From Bosea sp. ANAM02 (GTDB lineage: Bacteria; Pseudomonadota; Alphaproteobacteria; Rhizobiales; Beijerinckiaceae), in the NCBI RefSeq assembly GCF_011764485.1, contig NZ_AP022849.1, positions 496,001-560,000 of the forward strand: a stretch of 64,000 nucleotides of DNA, written 5' to 3'. Below, one piece after another: positions 33,632-41,968 of the stretch. The notes under the pieces are model-generated. The model did not search any database, was not told the DNA's origin, and was given only the letters and a program-made list of their open reading frames with translations. The position numbers and the translations under genes were made by a program. Within the stretch, counting starts at the first letter, position 1; every line of letters starts with the position of its first letter.

Positions 33632-33679
33632 TCAGACGAGCGGCCACCACTGGCACGAAGGAGTCGCGAACGAGGTCAT
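33632..33679 (-). CDS. Trp-Trp leader peptide of the trpS attenuator
   Basis: A 15-residue peptide MTSFATPSCQWWPLV encoded just upstream of the attenuator. It has two adjacent Trp codons (TGGTGG), the hallmark of ribosome-mediated tryptophan attenuation, and ends 43 bp before the terminator hairpin. A weak AGAAGA precedes the ATG. CTCGT at its end can pair with ACGAG just before the terminator stem, which would give the alternative 1:2 pairing. When Trp-tRNA is scarce the ribosome stalls at WW and trpS would be transcribed. Confidence 0.68.
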   Translation of the reverse strand: MTSFATPSCQWWPLV

Positions 33680-33848
33680 TCTTCTGTTTTGGAGACTTCC
33701 TTCTTTCGCGTCAAGGAGCAGTTTGACACCCCTCATTAACCCCATGACGTGGATAGATCGCCTTAGGTTGACTCCGTTTGCTCCATTTGACATATCAACC
33801 ACTAGTGCGCAGCGCAATTGCTGTGTCTGCTATATACTGGAGCTAAAA

Positions 33849-34364
33849 ATGGAAAACGAAGGCAACGAAGTAGCGGCCGTTCGGGCCCGGATCAGCCAGA
33901 TCGAGGCTCAAATTTTACCTCTGATCGGCAAATGGAAGGCCGCTGCCGATTACCTGCACAGCATAACGGGTGAAACCGTCGCCTGCGGGGAAATCAGTGC
34001 TTTAGCTGTAAGTCTGGAGGCGCCGCGCCCGCCGGCACTTCCCGCCGCAGCCAATGAGGAACGAGCCTACCGCAGCAGACAGTTCAACCAACGTGCGGTG
34101 GATGAGGCAGTCGCGATCATTGAGCGACACGGAAGGCCTATGTCGGCTCCGGAAATCCATCAGGAGCACTCGAAGAGAGACGAGATCGCGACAGAGGTTC
34201 TCTACCGACTGCTGTATAATAGGGTGCTTTCGGGTTCGCTGATGTCGCTGAACGGAGCAATTTGGATAGAGGGCAAAGAACTTCCGCCGGGAAGTTGGAA
34301 TCTGGCAACGGCGAAGCGCTCGAAAAAGCTTGGAGGAGATGCTCAGGAAAGCGGTCCGAAGTGA
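33849..34364 (+). CDS. Unknown protein with winged-helix-like C-terminus, paralogue 2
   Basis: A 171-residue protein from the ATG at 33849 (TGGAGC upstream). The C-terminal block QFNQRAVDEAVAIIERHGRP, MSAPEI and LYRLLYNRVLSGSLMSLNGA matches the protein at 29701; the N-terminal coiled-coil (RISQIEAQILPLIGKW) and a variable linker differ. A TGCTATATAC box just upstream looks like an extended -10. It is divergent from the trpS leader and may share control with it. The function is unknown. Confidence 0.75.
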   Translation: MENEGNEVAAVRARISQIEAQILPLIGKWKAAADYLHSITGETVACGEISALAVSLEAPRPPALPAAANEERAYRSRQFNQRAVDEAVAIIERHGRPMSAPEIHQEHSKRDEIATEVLYRLLYNRVLSGSLMSLNGAIWIEGKELPPGSWNLATAKRSKKLGGDAQESGPK

Positions 34365-34379
34365 GGCCTGCTTTCGCAT

Positions 34380-35069
34380 TCAACGTCCCTTGCGACGCTT
34401 CAGGCTACGCTCCAGCACGAACGACAGGACGAGATCAGAACCAAGCTCGGTTGCGGCCACGATCTCCGAGATCGCTTTGCCCCCCTCGAACAGCCGTGTG
34501 ATCTGCCGGGCCTGCTCGGCCGTGATCACGGAGTCCCCGTCGACCTCCAGTTCGGTCGCCTCTTCCTGATCATCGCCGGCGAGAAAGTCCCGTGCCCGCT
34601 TGATACGGCTCTTAACGGTCCCGATCGGGATGCGGAACCGCTCAGCGAGTTCCTCGTACGAGTCCCCATCTGTCACCGCGATCACGATCTGCCGCACCTG
34701 AGGCTGCAGGAGCCGAAGCCGGGCCATCATATCCCGCAGCTCGACGGCATGCAGCTGAGCGGCGGGGAAGGGGAGCACACTCGCCAGCTGCCCGTCGATG
34801 TCCTCAACCTCCCGTTTTGCCTTGCGATGGTCCGAACGAACGGTGTTGACCATAATCGTCTGAAGCCATGCCCGCAGATTGGTGCCTGGCAAAAAGCTGT
34901 GGTGGTTCCGCAGCGCCTTCAGAATGACCGTCTGGACGAGATCCTCGGCAGCATCCCGGCCGCGGACATAGCCGAACGCGGATCGGAGCAGCGACGCCTG
35001 GGCTGCGACGACCTCGCGATCGAACGCTGGATCGCGCGCCGGTGTTTCGCTCGCGAATGCCAGGCTCAT
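34380..35069 (-). CDS. ECF-type RNA polymerase sigma factor
   Basis: A 229-residue sigma-70-family factor. Region 2 is seen in RDAAEDLVQTVILKALRNHH and LRAWLQTIMVN; region 4 is the HTH SYEELAERFRIPIGTVKSRI with a helix KRARDFL. About 50 residues follow region 4 (EQARQITRLFEGGKAISEIV and on) and look like another helical or HTH element, unusual for a plain ECF factor. Its ATG overlaps the stop of the ParB-like gene upstream. No anti-sigma factor is next to it, so the partner protein may take that role; this is inference. Confidence 0.88.
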   Translation of the reverse strand: MSLAFASETPARDPAFDREVVAAQASLLRSAFGYVRGRDAAEDLVQTVILKALRNHHSFLPGTNLRAWLQTIMVNTVRSDHRKAKREVEDIDGQLASVLPFPAAQLHAVELRDMMARLRLLQPQVRQIVIAVTDGDSYEELAERFRIPIGTVKSRIKRARDFLAGDDQEEATELEVDGDSVITAEQARQITRLFEGGKAISEIVAATELGSDLVLSFVLERSLKRRKGR

Positions 35070-35923
35070 GCAGCCTCCGCCACCAGCGCACGATCCAGCA
35101 CTTGGTAAAGCGAGCGCGTCACGACAGCCTGCGTCGAGAGCTTCGAGCGCCGACCCTCAATGACGGCTTGATCGAGGAGCGCGCCAAAGTCGTAGCCCTG
35201 GAGCGACCTCAGCACCCGATCCGGCTTGCTGGCGAAAGCGGGCTCGCTATCGAAGACAGCGCAGAGACCCTTCACCAGCGAGGTCCGGACCAGACCGACG
35301 TTGTCGCCCGTCTGGGTGATGCACTTGAGCGCAAGCACGAGGGTGGGGCGCTCGACCTCCTTGCGAAGCTTGTCGAGTGTACCGACAGCAAGGGTCTCGC
35401 CAGGCGCCATCTTGTCCCCGGGGATCGGATAGCGACAGATCGTGACGCCTCCCTCCGCGCAGAGGGCAACCAGGTCGAGCGCGTCTTCCTCCCCTGCAGC
35501 GACGCGAGCTGCGTGGATCTGCAGGGGCGTCAGCTTGGTGACGAGACCATTGATCGCCGCGAAGGCAGCCGCCTGGCCCGCCGGGGTAGCCTCGATCACC
35601 ATGCAAGGCACTCTTTGGATACCCCGCAGGGCGCCGCCGGTCACACGGTGCTGACCGTCGATGATCGCCCAAAGATCCCCCTCCTGGTCGCTGACGCGGC
35701 TGACCAGCACCGTTCCGAAGCGCTGCCAGCTGAAGCTGTTGGCGATTCGCACAACGTTCTTGGCACCCTGCCTGGAGATCTCCCGCTGGTAGCGCGGGTC
35801 GACCACGAGCTTGTTGATCTCGATCCACATGAGCTGCGGCTCAACCCCGAAGTCGGAGGACAGGCCGGGTTGGATCAGCGCGGCGAAAGGAGTGATATCG
35901 ATCGGGCGGTAGGCGACGGTCAT
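35066..35923 (-). CDS. ParB/Srx-like protein
   Basis: A 285-residue protein whose N-terminal half has the ParB-like pattern: WIEINKLVVDPRYQREISRQ, a catalytic-type IDGQHRVTGGALRG and RVPCMVIEAT. The family includes partition proteins, sulfiredoxin-like enzymes and plasmid nucleases with the same G-Q-H-R loop. No HTH is evident, so it is not a classic ParB. The C-terminal half is helical and ends near the sigma gene. It is coupled to the ECF sigma gene by a 4-bp overlap. Confidence 0.8.
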   Translation of the reverse strand: MTVAYRPIDITPFAALIQPGLSSDFGVEPQLMWIEINKLVVDPRYQREISRQGAKNVVRIANSFSWQRFGTVLVSRVSDQEGDLWAIIDGQHRVTGGALRGIQRVPCMVIEATPAGQAAAFAAINGLVTKLTPLQIHAARVAAGEEDALDLVALCAEGGVTICRYPIPGDKMAPGETLAVGTLDKLRKEVERPTLVLALKCITQTGDNVGLVRTSLVKGLCAVFDSEPAFASKPDRVLRSLQGYDFGALLDQAVIEGRRSKLSTQAVVTRSLYQVLDRALVAEAA

Positions 35924-36138
35924 GTTTCAGTCCTCCGGCAGGCGATCTCGAATCCTTCTTGATCGTCGAATGCGGCTACCCATGAGTCAAAGCGCTGACG
36001 ATGAAAGGCACCATCAGAGCAGTGGATTGGGCCTTCATTCCTTAATTTCGAAGGAATGAGTGGATGGCCACCGTAACAATCCTTGGATGAAGCCCCAGTC
36101 CGGGGGATTATCAGGGAATTCGCGTTCTCAGGATTCCC

Positions 36139-37161
36139 ATGCTCTCCAAGCTCATCGACCGCCTTCCGGCTGCTTCGGCCCGCAAGCTGAACCTCCTGTT
36201 GCTCAGCAGGAGCCGTAGCGAGCCTGCCGCCCCTCGAACCGGTCACATCAATCACATCCTACCGAGGCTGATCCCGAACCGCATCGGGCTCGCAGCCGGG
36301 TTCGATCCATCCGCTCAAGCACCGGCGGCGTGGCAGCGTCTTGGCTTCGGATTTGCCGAGCTTGGATCGGTGACCGTCAACGCGAAGAACTCCGGCAAGG
36401 CCGGCCGGGAATGGCGCGTCGGCGAGCGCGGGCTCATCCATTCCGGTGAGTTCGGAAATCCCGGCCTGACGGTCTTTGCCGAGAACCTGAAGGCCTTCCG
36501 CGACAGCGATGGCGGAAGCGACTTCTGCGTTGGGGCAAACATCCTCTCGCCGGACGGTCGCGGCAACGAGATCCGCATGCTCGGCCAGGCCCTGGTCGAC
36601 CTCGTCGACTACTTCACCGTCAACGCCTCGTGCCCGAATACCGCGATGGTTCAGACCGCGCTGTCGGGCCCCATCCGCGAGATCAAGGCACTCGTCGGCC
36701 CGGCCGAGGGCAAGCCGGTCTTCGTCAAGATCGAGCCGACCGTTCGCCTGGACGTGCTCGAAGCGATGGTCGAGAGCTTCCTTCTGGCTGGCGCCACCGG
36801 CTTCGTCGCCGGCAGCAGTCTCTCGTCCCACAGCCGCGACCTGCTCCCGGGCATCACGCTGCCGTGGCCGGTGCGCGGTGGCCCGCATCCGGTGAAGTTC
36901 GGGGCCTTCTCGGGGCCCGAATTGCGCGACATCAATCTCGCGATGGTCGCGACCCTTCGACGACTGGCTCCAGACGCGACCATTATCGCGAGCGGCGGCA
37001 TCTACGAGAAGTCGGACTTGGAGGACTATCTCGGCGCCGGCGCTGATCTCTTCCAGATCCATACCGCACTGGCCCGCGGTGGCCGGGAAGCTGTCGAGCG
37101 TCTCATCTACGCCGATGGCGAGATCGGCACCCGAGCCCAACTTATGCAGGCGGCTGAATAG
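36139..37161 (+). CDS. Dihydroorotate dehydrogenase-like flavoenzyme
   Basis: A 340-residue TIM-barrel flavoprotein resembling class 2 dihydroorotate dehydrogenase (pyrimidine step four). It has NRIGLAAGFDPS at the substrate and FMN end, GFAELGSVT, DYFTVNASCPNT, FVKIEPT and IASGGIY. The catalytic base in class 2 enzymes is Ser in N-x-S-S-P-N-T; here it is Cys165 (NASCPNT), as in class 1. The protein is therefore divergent and may act on a different substrate or use the class 1 base in a class 2 scaffold. AGGA precedes the ATG. Confidence 0.8.
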   Translation: MLSKLIDRLPAASARKLNLLLLSRSRSEPAAPRTGHINHILPRLIPNRIGLAAGFDPSAQAPAAWQRLGFGFAELGSVTVNAKNSGKAGREWRVGERGLIHSGEFGNPGLTVFAENLKAFRDSDGGSDFCVGANILSPDGRGNEIRMLGQALVDLVDYFTVNASCPNTAMVQTALSGPIREIKALVGPAEGKPVFVKIEPTVRLDVLEAMVESFLLAGATGFVAGSSLSSHSRDLLPGITLPWPVRGGPHPVKFGAFSGPELRDINLAMVATLRRLAPDATIIASGGIYEKSDLEDYLGAGADLFQIHTALARGGREAVERLIYADGEIGTRAQLMQAAE

Positions 37162-37163
37162 CG

Positions 37164-37910
37164 ATGCCCAACCGTATTCTGGTAGGCGCGCGCTGGCTCG
37201 TCATGGATGACGACTATCTCGCTGGGGCCCGCGCGGCTCGCCTCGCGCTGGGGCGAAGCGGAAATCCCAGCGAGGGCTTCGCAGAGGGCTACCGGAACGA
37301 GAAATCCGGCCAACACTGTCGCTTCGGCATCGACCTCCTGACCGCACCGGATCTGGGAACCTCCTTCGATATCGATCACACCGGCAACGGCGTAGCCTTT
37401 ATCGACCGCCTTCTCGCAGCCACCGGTGCAGTCGCCGTCGCGGATCAGATCTTCGCGAAGGCGCGTGACGGACATCCCCTTTTCTCGACACCGGCCGACA
37501 TGAAGCATCGGTTTCTGGAGCACGGGATTCTGCTCTCGTCGGAGGCCTGCGCGCAGCTCGCAAAGCAGGTGATCTTCGACTTCAATTCGGCCGGATGCGA
37601 CCTCGATCCCGAGGAGGAGGCTCTCGCCGAAGGCTTAACAGAGGCGCGGCGTGAACTGCTTCTGGCCGTCGGCGACGTCGCCACGGAGTATGACGGCTCA
37701 CCGCAATCACGGTTCGTGTCCTACCGAGCTCGCCGCGGCCGAGGTTGGGCCGCCTCGACCGCCCAACGGATGGCGAGGGACGGGCAAGGCTTCCTGGTCG
37801 GAATCACCGGGAACGGCTACATCAAGCTCACCCGCAAGGGCTGGACGGTCTACCGGCGCCTTAAGGACGCCAGTCAGCAGCTCGTGCCCGCTCCGGCGAT
37901 GGGTGGCTAG
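37164..37910 (+). CDS. Hypothetical protein
   Basis: A 248-residue soluble protein starting 2 bp after the dehydrogenase-like gene. It is acidic, with GFAEGYRNEKSGQHCRFGID and GLTEARRELLLAVGDVATEY. No domain is recognised. It is probably part of one unit running from 36139 to 38336. Confidence 0.7.
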   Translation: MPNRILVGARWLVMDDDYLAGARAARLALGRSGNPSEGFAEGYRNEKSGQHCRFGIDLLTAPDLGTSFDIDHTGNGVAFIDRLLAATGAVAVADQIFAKARDGHPLFSTPADMKHRFLEHGILLSSEACAQLAKQVIFDFNSAGCDLDPEEEALAEGLTEARRELLLAVGDVATEYDGSPQSRFVSYRARRGRGWAASTAQRMARDGQGFLVGITGNGYIKLTRKGWTVYRRLKDASQQLVPAPAMGG

Positions 37911-37911
37911 C

Positions 37912-38085
37912 ATGGGGGTCGTCGCAGGCCTCCTGGCCGCCTCTATCACCGTCGCGGCATGCCTGGCACTGGATCGCCTTGGCAGCTCCCTCGTCACCAC
38001 CAAGGGCGCGCGCCCGCACCCCCGCCTTTATGCCCTCGCGCTCGGCCTGGTCGCCGGGCTGCTCTTCGCGATCGTCGTGGGCTAA
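37912..38085 (+). CDS. Small membrane protein, 57 residues
   Basis: The ATG lies 1 bp after the preceding stop. Two hydrophobic helices (MGVVAGLLAASITVAACLAL and LYALALGLVAGLLFAIVVG) flank a short basic loop. Its tight placement supports a real gene. The function is unknown. Confidence 0.62.
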   Translation: MGVVAGLLAASITVAACLALDRLGSSLVTTKGARPHPRLYALALGLVAGLLFAIVVG

Positions 38086-38108
38086 CCGCCCATCCCAAGG
38101 AGATTCAT

Positions 38109-38336
38109 ATGACCCCCGACGCCAAGCGCCTTGCAGCCGGCAGCGCAGATGACATCCGCGCGCTCGGCTGGGCAGTCGCCGTCCACAACGACTATCGCCT
38201 GGGCGGTATCCCGCACACCTTCTGGCTGTTCACCAAGGGCGAGATCGCCATCAAGGGCGAAGGCAGGACCGACGCCGAGGCGCTCGACCAGGTCCGCGCT
38301 GCGATAGCCGCCAGGGGCGCATCGGCGTCCGCGTGA
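38109..38336 (+). CDS. Small hypothetical protein
   Basis: A 75-residue protein with AAGGAG 6 nt before the ATG. HNDYRLGGIPHTFWLFTKGE reads as beta strands and the C-terminus as a helix (DAEALDQVRAAIAARG), a double-stranded-RNA-binding-like or ferredoxin-like small fold. The function is unknown. Confidence 0.65.
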   Translation: MTPDAKRLAAGSADDIRALGWAVAVHNDYRLGGIPHTFWLFTKGEIAIKGEGRTDAEALDQVRAAIAARGASASA

Positions 38337-38422
38337 GGCGGCTCCTGCCGCCAGCTGACGCGCTCGCGACCTGCATGGCGCTGGAGTAATCTGAAGGGCG
38401 GAATCGAACGCCGGATCGGACC

Positions 38423-39262
38423 ATGGACAGCAACATCGCGCCAGAGATGGAAGAGCATTTGCGAGGAGCGCCTGACGCAGCCTCGGCGATCTCCGGCCTG
38501 CTCTTCCATGGCACCTGCGAGCAATTCGATCTCATCGATGGCGGCGGCTACGACGGCATGGTCTGGACGACCGACTCGCCGGCGATCGCGCAGACCTACA
38601 TCCCTCTGAGCGGCATCGAGGCGATGGTTTCGGCCCCAGATCGGTTCGGTCTCGATCAGGGCATCCGGCCGAGCAAGAATGGCTATTGGGCCGCCTTCGC
38701 TGAGCAGACGTGCGGTCTGAAGCATTGCGATATCGACTGGTCTCCGCACGGGGATGCGCGGTCATGGGGGTTCGAGAAGCACGTCACCTATCGTGAAGCC
38801 GTCGCTGCGTTGGAGGCGCTCGGCTACGATCTCTCGGGTGGCCCGATCTGGGTGAGCCAGCAGATCGTCGATGGCCTGACGGTGACCATGCCAGCCGACT
38901 GGCGGATGGAAGGACGGCTCCTCTTCTGCAAGAAGGATCCGACATGGCGCTGGCTCGACATCAGCGCGGGTGAAAGCGATCTGACGAATTTGCAGTACCA
39001 CGCTCATGAGATCTTCGAGCGCGCTGCCGCCGAAGGCTATGACGGCGTGATCATCGACGATTTCGCCCAGCATCGTGTGCACGGCAACATCGGTCACCGG
39101 TCCTGGGGTCTGCTCCCCCGGACGGCCCAATCCGTCACCTGGTCGGAAATTCCGGCCTCATCCACCAGGGATTCCAAGTCGATCCTGTACACGACGCCGG
39201 AATTCGACACCCTTTATGAGGAACTGCGGGCAACCACCGCCCTTGCGCGACAGCCCTTCTGA
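38423..39262 (+). CDS. Probable ADP-ribosyltransferase-like polyvalent-type protein
   Basis: A 279-residue protein. The N-terminal block GLLFHGTCEQFDLIDGGGYD followed by GMVWTTDSPAIAQTYIPL matches the start of ADP-ribosyltransferase domains found in polyvalent proteins (H-G-T, then a TDSPAxAxxY helix), and AAAEGYDGVIIDDF resembles their third block. The middle has VTYREAVAALEALGYDL. If correct it would transfer ADP-ribose from NAD to a protein, RNA or DNA target. The call rests on motif pattern only. Confidence 0.5.
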   Translation: MDSNIAPEMEEHLRGAPDAASAISGLLFHGTCEQFDLIDGGGYDGMVWTTDSPAIAQTYIPLSGIEAMVSAPDRFGLDQGIRPSKNGYWAAFAEQTCGLKHCDIDWSPHGDARSWGFEKHVTYREAVAALEALGYDLSGGPIWVSQQIVDGLTVTMPADWRMEGRLLFCKKDPTWRWLDISAGESDLTNLQYHAHEIFERAAAEGYDGVIIDDFAQHRVHGNIGHRSWGLLPRTAQSVTWSEIPASSTRDSKSILYTTPEFDTLYEELRATTALARQPF

Positions 39263-39274
39263 AATGAGGTCGAG

Positions 39275-39784
39275 ATGGACTTCGAGAAACTGACCGCACA
39301 TGCCCTTGGCCTCACCCGCCACCTCTTCAAGGATCAGGGCCTCATCCATGCCTTCGCGCTGTTCGACCGCGGCGCTCATTTCGGCATGTACCAGATCGCC
39401 GAAGACGCCTGCACCACGGACGCCGTCGCCCGCTTCAACAAGGTCATCAAGAAGAACGATATTCCCGGATACGCCGCGATCTATGAGGTCATCCTGTCGG
39501 GCAGCGCCGAGGAGGAAACGATGATCGAGAAGGGCGCCCGCGCACTCGATCACGTCACGCCCAGCAAGCCCGTTTCGCTATCAGATATCGCTGATATCTC
39601 GGCACAGGATCTCCCCAGCAAGGCCGTCTTCATCACACTGGCAACGCGAGACGGCAAGCGGAAGACACTCCTCCTCCCCGTCACCGGAGCGCGCAAGCTG
39701 GGACCGGAAGAAGACGTCACGGATGAGCTTCATAGTCCTTTCGCCGAAGCTTACGATTCCCCTCCGCCAAAACCTCGTTTATAG
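39275..39784 (+). CDS. Hypothetical protein
   Basis: A 169-residue protein with GGTCGAG before the ATG. HALGLTRHLFKDQGLIHAFA and GMYQIAEDACTTDAVARF suggest a helical N-domain; the C-terminal part (KAVFITLATRDGKRKTLLLP) is beta-rich. No family is recognised. The gene ends 18 bp before dinB and may share its promoter. Confidence 0.68.
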   Translation: MDFEKLTAHALGLTRHLFKDQGLIHAFALFDRGAHFGMYQIAEDACTTDAVARFNKVIKKNDIPGYAAIYEVILSGSAEEETMIEKGARALDHVTPSKPVSLSDIADISAQDLPSKAVFITLATRDGKRKTLLLPVTGARKLGPEEDVTDELHSPFAEAYDSPPPKPRL

Positions 39785-39802
39785 TCGAAATATCAACGTT
39801 TT

Positions 39803-40867
39803 ATGCGCCGGATCGTGCACATAGACCAGGATGCTTTTTACGCATCCTGCGAAATCAGAGACCGCCCGGAGCTTCGCGGCAAGCCGGTCGTGGTAGGTAG
39901 TGACGGGCGGCGCGGGGTCATCGCGGCGGCGAGCTATGAAGCTCGGGCCTTCGGGATCCGATCGGCGATGCCTGGCTTCAAGGCTAAGGCGCTTTGCCCC
40001 GATGTAATCTTCATGCCGCCACGCTTTGACGTTTATCGCGATGTCTCGGCACAGATCCGGGCGATTTTCGCGGAATACACCGATCTGATCGAACCGCTGA
40101 GCCTCGACGAGGCCTATCTCGACGTCACCGAGAACAAGCGCGGCATCGAATTCGCCTCGGTCGTCGCGAGAGAGATTCGGGAGCGCATCTTCAAAGAGAC
40201 ACAGCTGACCGCATCTGCTGGTATCAGCTACCAAAAGTTCCTGGCCAAGATGGCGAGCTCACAGCGGAAGCCGAATGGCCAATTCGTCATCACTCCCGAG
40301 GATGGACCGGAATTTGTCGCCAATCTGAAGATCGAGAAGTTCCACGGCGTGGGCCCTGCTACCGCCCAGGCAATGAAGAACCTCGGGATCCACACGGGCC
40401 GCGATCTGCGGGAGAAGCCCATCGAACTGCTCATCCGGCATTTCGGGAAGTCAGGCCCGTATTTCTATGCCCTCGCGAGGGGTATTGACGATCGCCCGGT
40501 GGTGCCTGATCGCGTCCGCAAATCGGTCGGCGCCGAGAACACGATGCTGGAAGACACGAGCGATCGGGACGAGCTCATCGTCGAGCTGGCACCCCTGATC
40601 GACAAGGTCTGGTCTCACTGCGCGCGGAACGGCACCCGCGGAAAGACCGTCGTGCTCAAGGTCACCTACTCAGACTTCGAGCAGATCACGCGAAGCCGGT
40701 CCAACTCCCGGTATATCGAGGACCGCGCCGGCGTTGAGCTCTTTGCGCACGAGCTCCTGAATGGCCTATTCCCCCTCCCGAAGCCCATTCGGTTGGTCGG
40801 CGTGACGCTGACGGGGCTGAACACGGAAGAGGCCGGCGAAACGGCCCAACTCGCTCTGGCGCTCTGA
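39803..40867 (+). CDS. dinB: DNA polymerase IV (Y-family translesion polymerase)
   Basis: A 354-residue Y-family polymerase that copies damaged templates with low fidelity. Metal ligands are Asp8 (RIVHIDQDAFYA) and Asp102-Glu103 (PLSLDEAYLDV). The fingers, thumb (HGVGPATAQAMKNLGIHT) and little-finger domains are intact. The C-terminus ends QLALAL, resembling the beta-clamp binding motif of Pol IV (QLVLGL in E. coli). No GTTC or GAAC LexA site is seen upstream, so SOS control is not supported by sequence. Confidence 0.93.
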   Translation: MRRIVHIDQDAFYASCEIRDRPELRGKPVVVGSDGRRGVIAAASYEARAFGIRSAMPGFKAKALCPDVIFMPPRFDVYRDVSAQIRAIFAEYTDLIEPLSLDEAYLDVTENKRGIEFASVVAREIRERIFKETQLTASAGISYQKFLAKMASSQRKPNGQFVITPEDGPEFVANLKIEKFHGVGPATAQAMKNLGIHTGRDLREKPIELLIRHFGKSGPYFYALARGIDDRPVVPDRVRKSVGAENTMLEDTSDRDELIVELAPLIDKVWSHCARNGTRGKTVVLKVTYSDFEQITRSRSNSRYIEDRAGVELFAHELLNGLFPLPKPIRLVGVTLTGLNTEEAGETAQLALAL

Positions 40868-40917
40868 GTTTCTTGGGATCACGAGTTTCAAAGCAGAGAC
40901 GCCTCCTGACAGGGGCA

Positions 40918-41196
40918 TTAGCCGGCCCGTTTACCGCGTCGATATTCCGCGGCATCTACGATTGTCCGCGCCTTCTCCAGCACGTCCTCAAGATCGACGC
41001 TTTCCCCGCGATCGAGCTCATCGATACCTTGAGCGTCTTGGATAATTTCAGTCCCTTCACCGGCCAGGTACTGACTGAGCGCCTTCTGCATCACCCATGT
41101 CCGATCGCGGTCAAGCGTGGCGGCGATCCGGTCAAATTCCGCCACCAAGGGCGTCGGCAATCTGAGCGAGACCTGAGATTTTTCGTTCTGCAGCAT
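40918..41196 (-). CDS. Ribbon-helix-helix (CopG-like) protein
   Basis: A 92-residue protein with an N-terminal ribbon-helix-helix: QVSLRLPTPLVAEFDRIAAT, then DRDRTWVMQKALSQYL. This is the form of CopG-type regulators and ParD-like antitoxins. No toxin gene is next to it, so it may be an orphan antitoxin or a plasmid copy-number or partition regulator. Confidence 0.78.
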   Translation of the reverse strand: MLQNEKSQVSLRLPTPLVAEFDRIAATLDRDRTWVMQKALSQYLAGEGTEIIQDAQGIDELDRGESVDLEDVLEKARTIVDAAEYRRGKRAG

Positions 41197-41541
41197 GGCA
41201 AGCCGCTCCGCATTTCAAGGAATTACAATGTAACCCAGAGGCGATGGAAGTCGATTTCGCCTTGCAACGGCCTGCTGACGTTGACGCCATGCGTCAGTCT
41301 CGGCTCTCAAGCGCCGAAAGGGATACGCGGTCCGGCCGACCATCACTAGCCGCTAGCGCGGTGTTTATCGATCGGAGGGGCTCAGGCAGCGGATCGGATG
41401 GTAGGCTGGGGCGCACAATCGCGACGTACCACCGCGCTCCGGAAACGATGCTCTGGCCCCGAGGCGCTCAACGGTGCTGGTTGGTATCGTCGGCTAGGGG
41501 AATAAAAGCCGTAATTTGCGGTTTAACGCAAGTTCGCCGCC
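41197..41541. other. Intergenic stretch with no supported gene
   Basis: About 345 bp between the RHH gene (read leftward) and the end of the DUF1489 gene. Only short open frames without ribosome binding sites are present. It probably holds the promoter for the RHH gene; I see no clear repeat. Confidence 0.45.
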
Positions 41542-41958
41542 TCAGATTAGCCCCATCCCCGCGAGCTCGCGGCGCATTTCCTCGGGCATCTCCTCGGTCT
41601 GCTCCATGACGGCCCCGATGTCCGGAGGCGCGTCTGCTGTCGGAAGATAACGCCACCCTTGAAAGGGTCGCCGCGGCACGGGCCGAACATCGACCACGTC
41701 ATGCCCAAGAATGATCAGGCATTGCCCGGAGCGATCGTCCTTCCGCAACTCGACGATCGCTTGCCGGCATGCGACGCGGCCCTTGATAATCCAGTAGAGC
41801 GAGCCGCCCTGGACCAGCTCCTCGGCGCGTCCGGGGTAGTTCCGCGTGGCGTGGCAGATGAGGGCATTGCTTCCCCCAGCGGCCGCGCATGCCCGCTTGA
41901 CGGCGGAGCGAACGTCCTCTGCGCTGGACACACCCGAGCATACCTTGATGAGGTTCAT
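41542..41958 (-). CDS. DUF1489 protein
   Basis: A 138-residue protein from the ATG at 41958, with AGGAG 6 nt upstream. The DUF1489 pattern is clear: MNLIKVCSGVSSAEDVRSAV, HATRNYPGRAEELVQGGSLY, WIIKGRVACRQ and PRRPFQGWRYL. The family is widespread on alphaproteobacterial chromosomes and its function is unknown. This is an unusually accessory setting for it and supports the host assignment. Confidence 0.85.
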   Translation of the reverse strand: MNLIKVCSGVSSAEDVRSAVKRACAAAGGSNALICHATRNYPGRAEELVQGGSLYWIIKGRVACRQAIVELRKDDRSGQCLIILGHDVVDVRPVPRRPFQGWRYLPTADAPPDIGAVMEQTEEMPEEMRRELAGMGLI

Positions 41959-41968
41959 TGCGATCTCC

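Noticed and set aside
39785..39802. LexA box upstream of dinB
   Set aside because: The alphaproteobacterial GTTC-N7-GTTC pattern is not present in the upstream region, so SOS control cannot be claimed.
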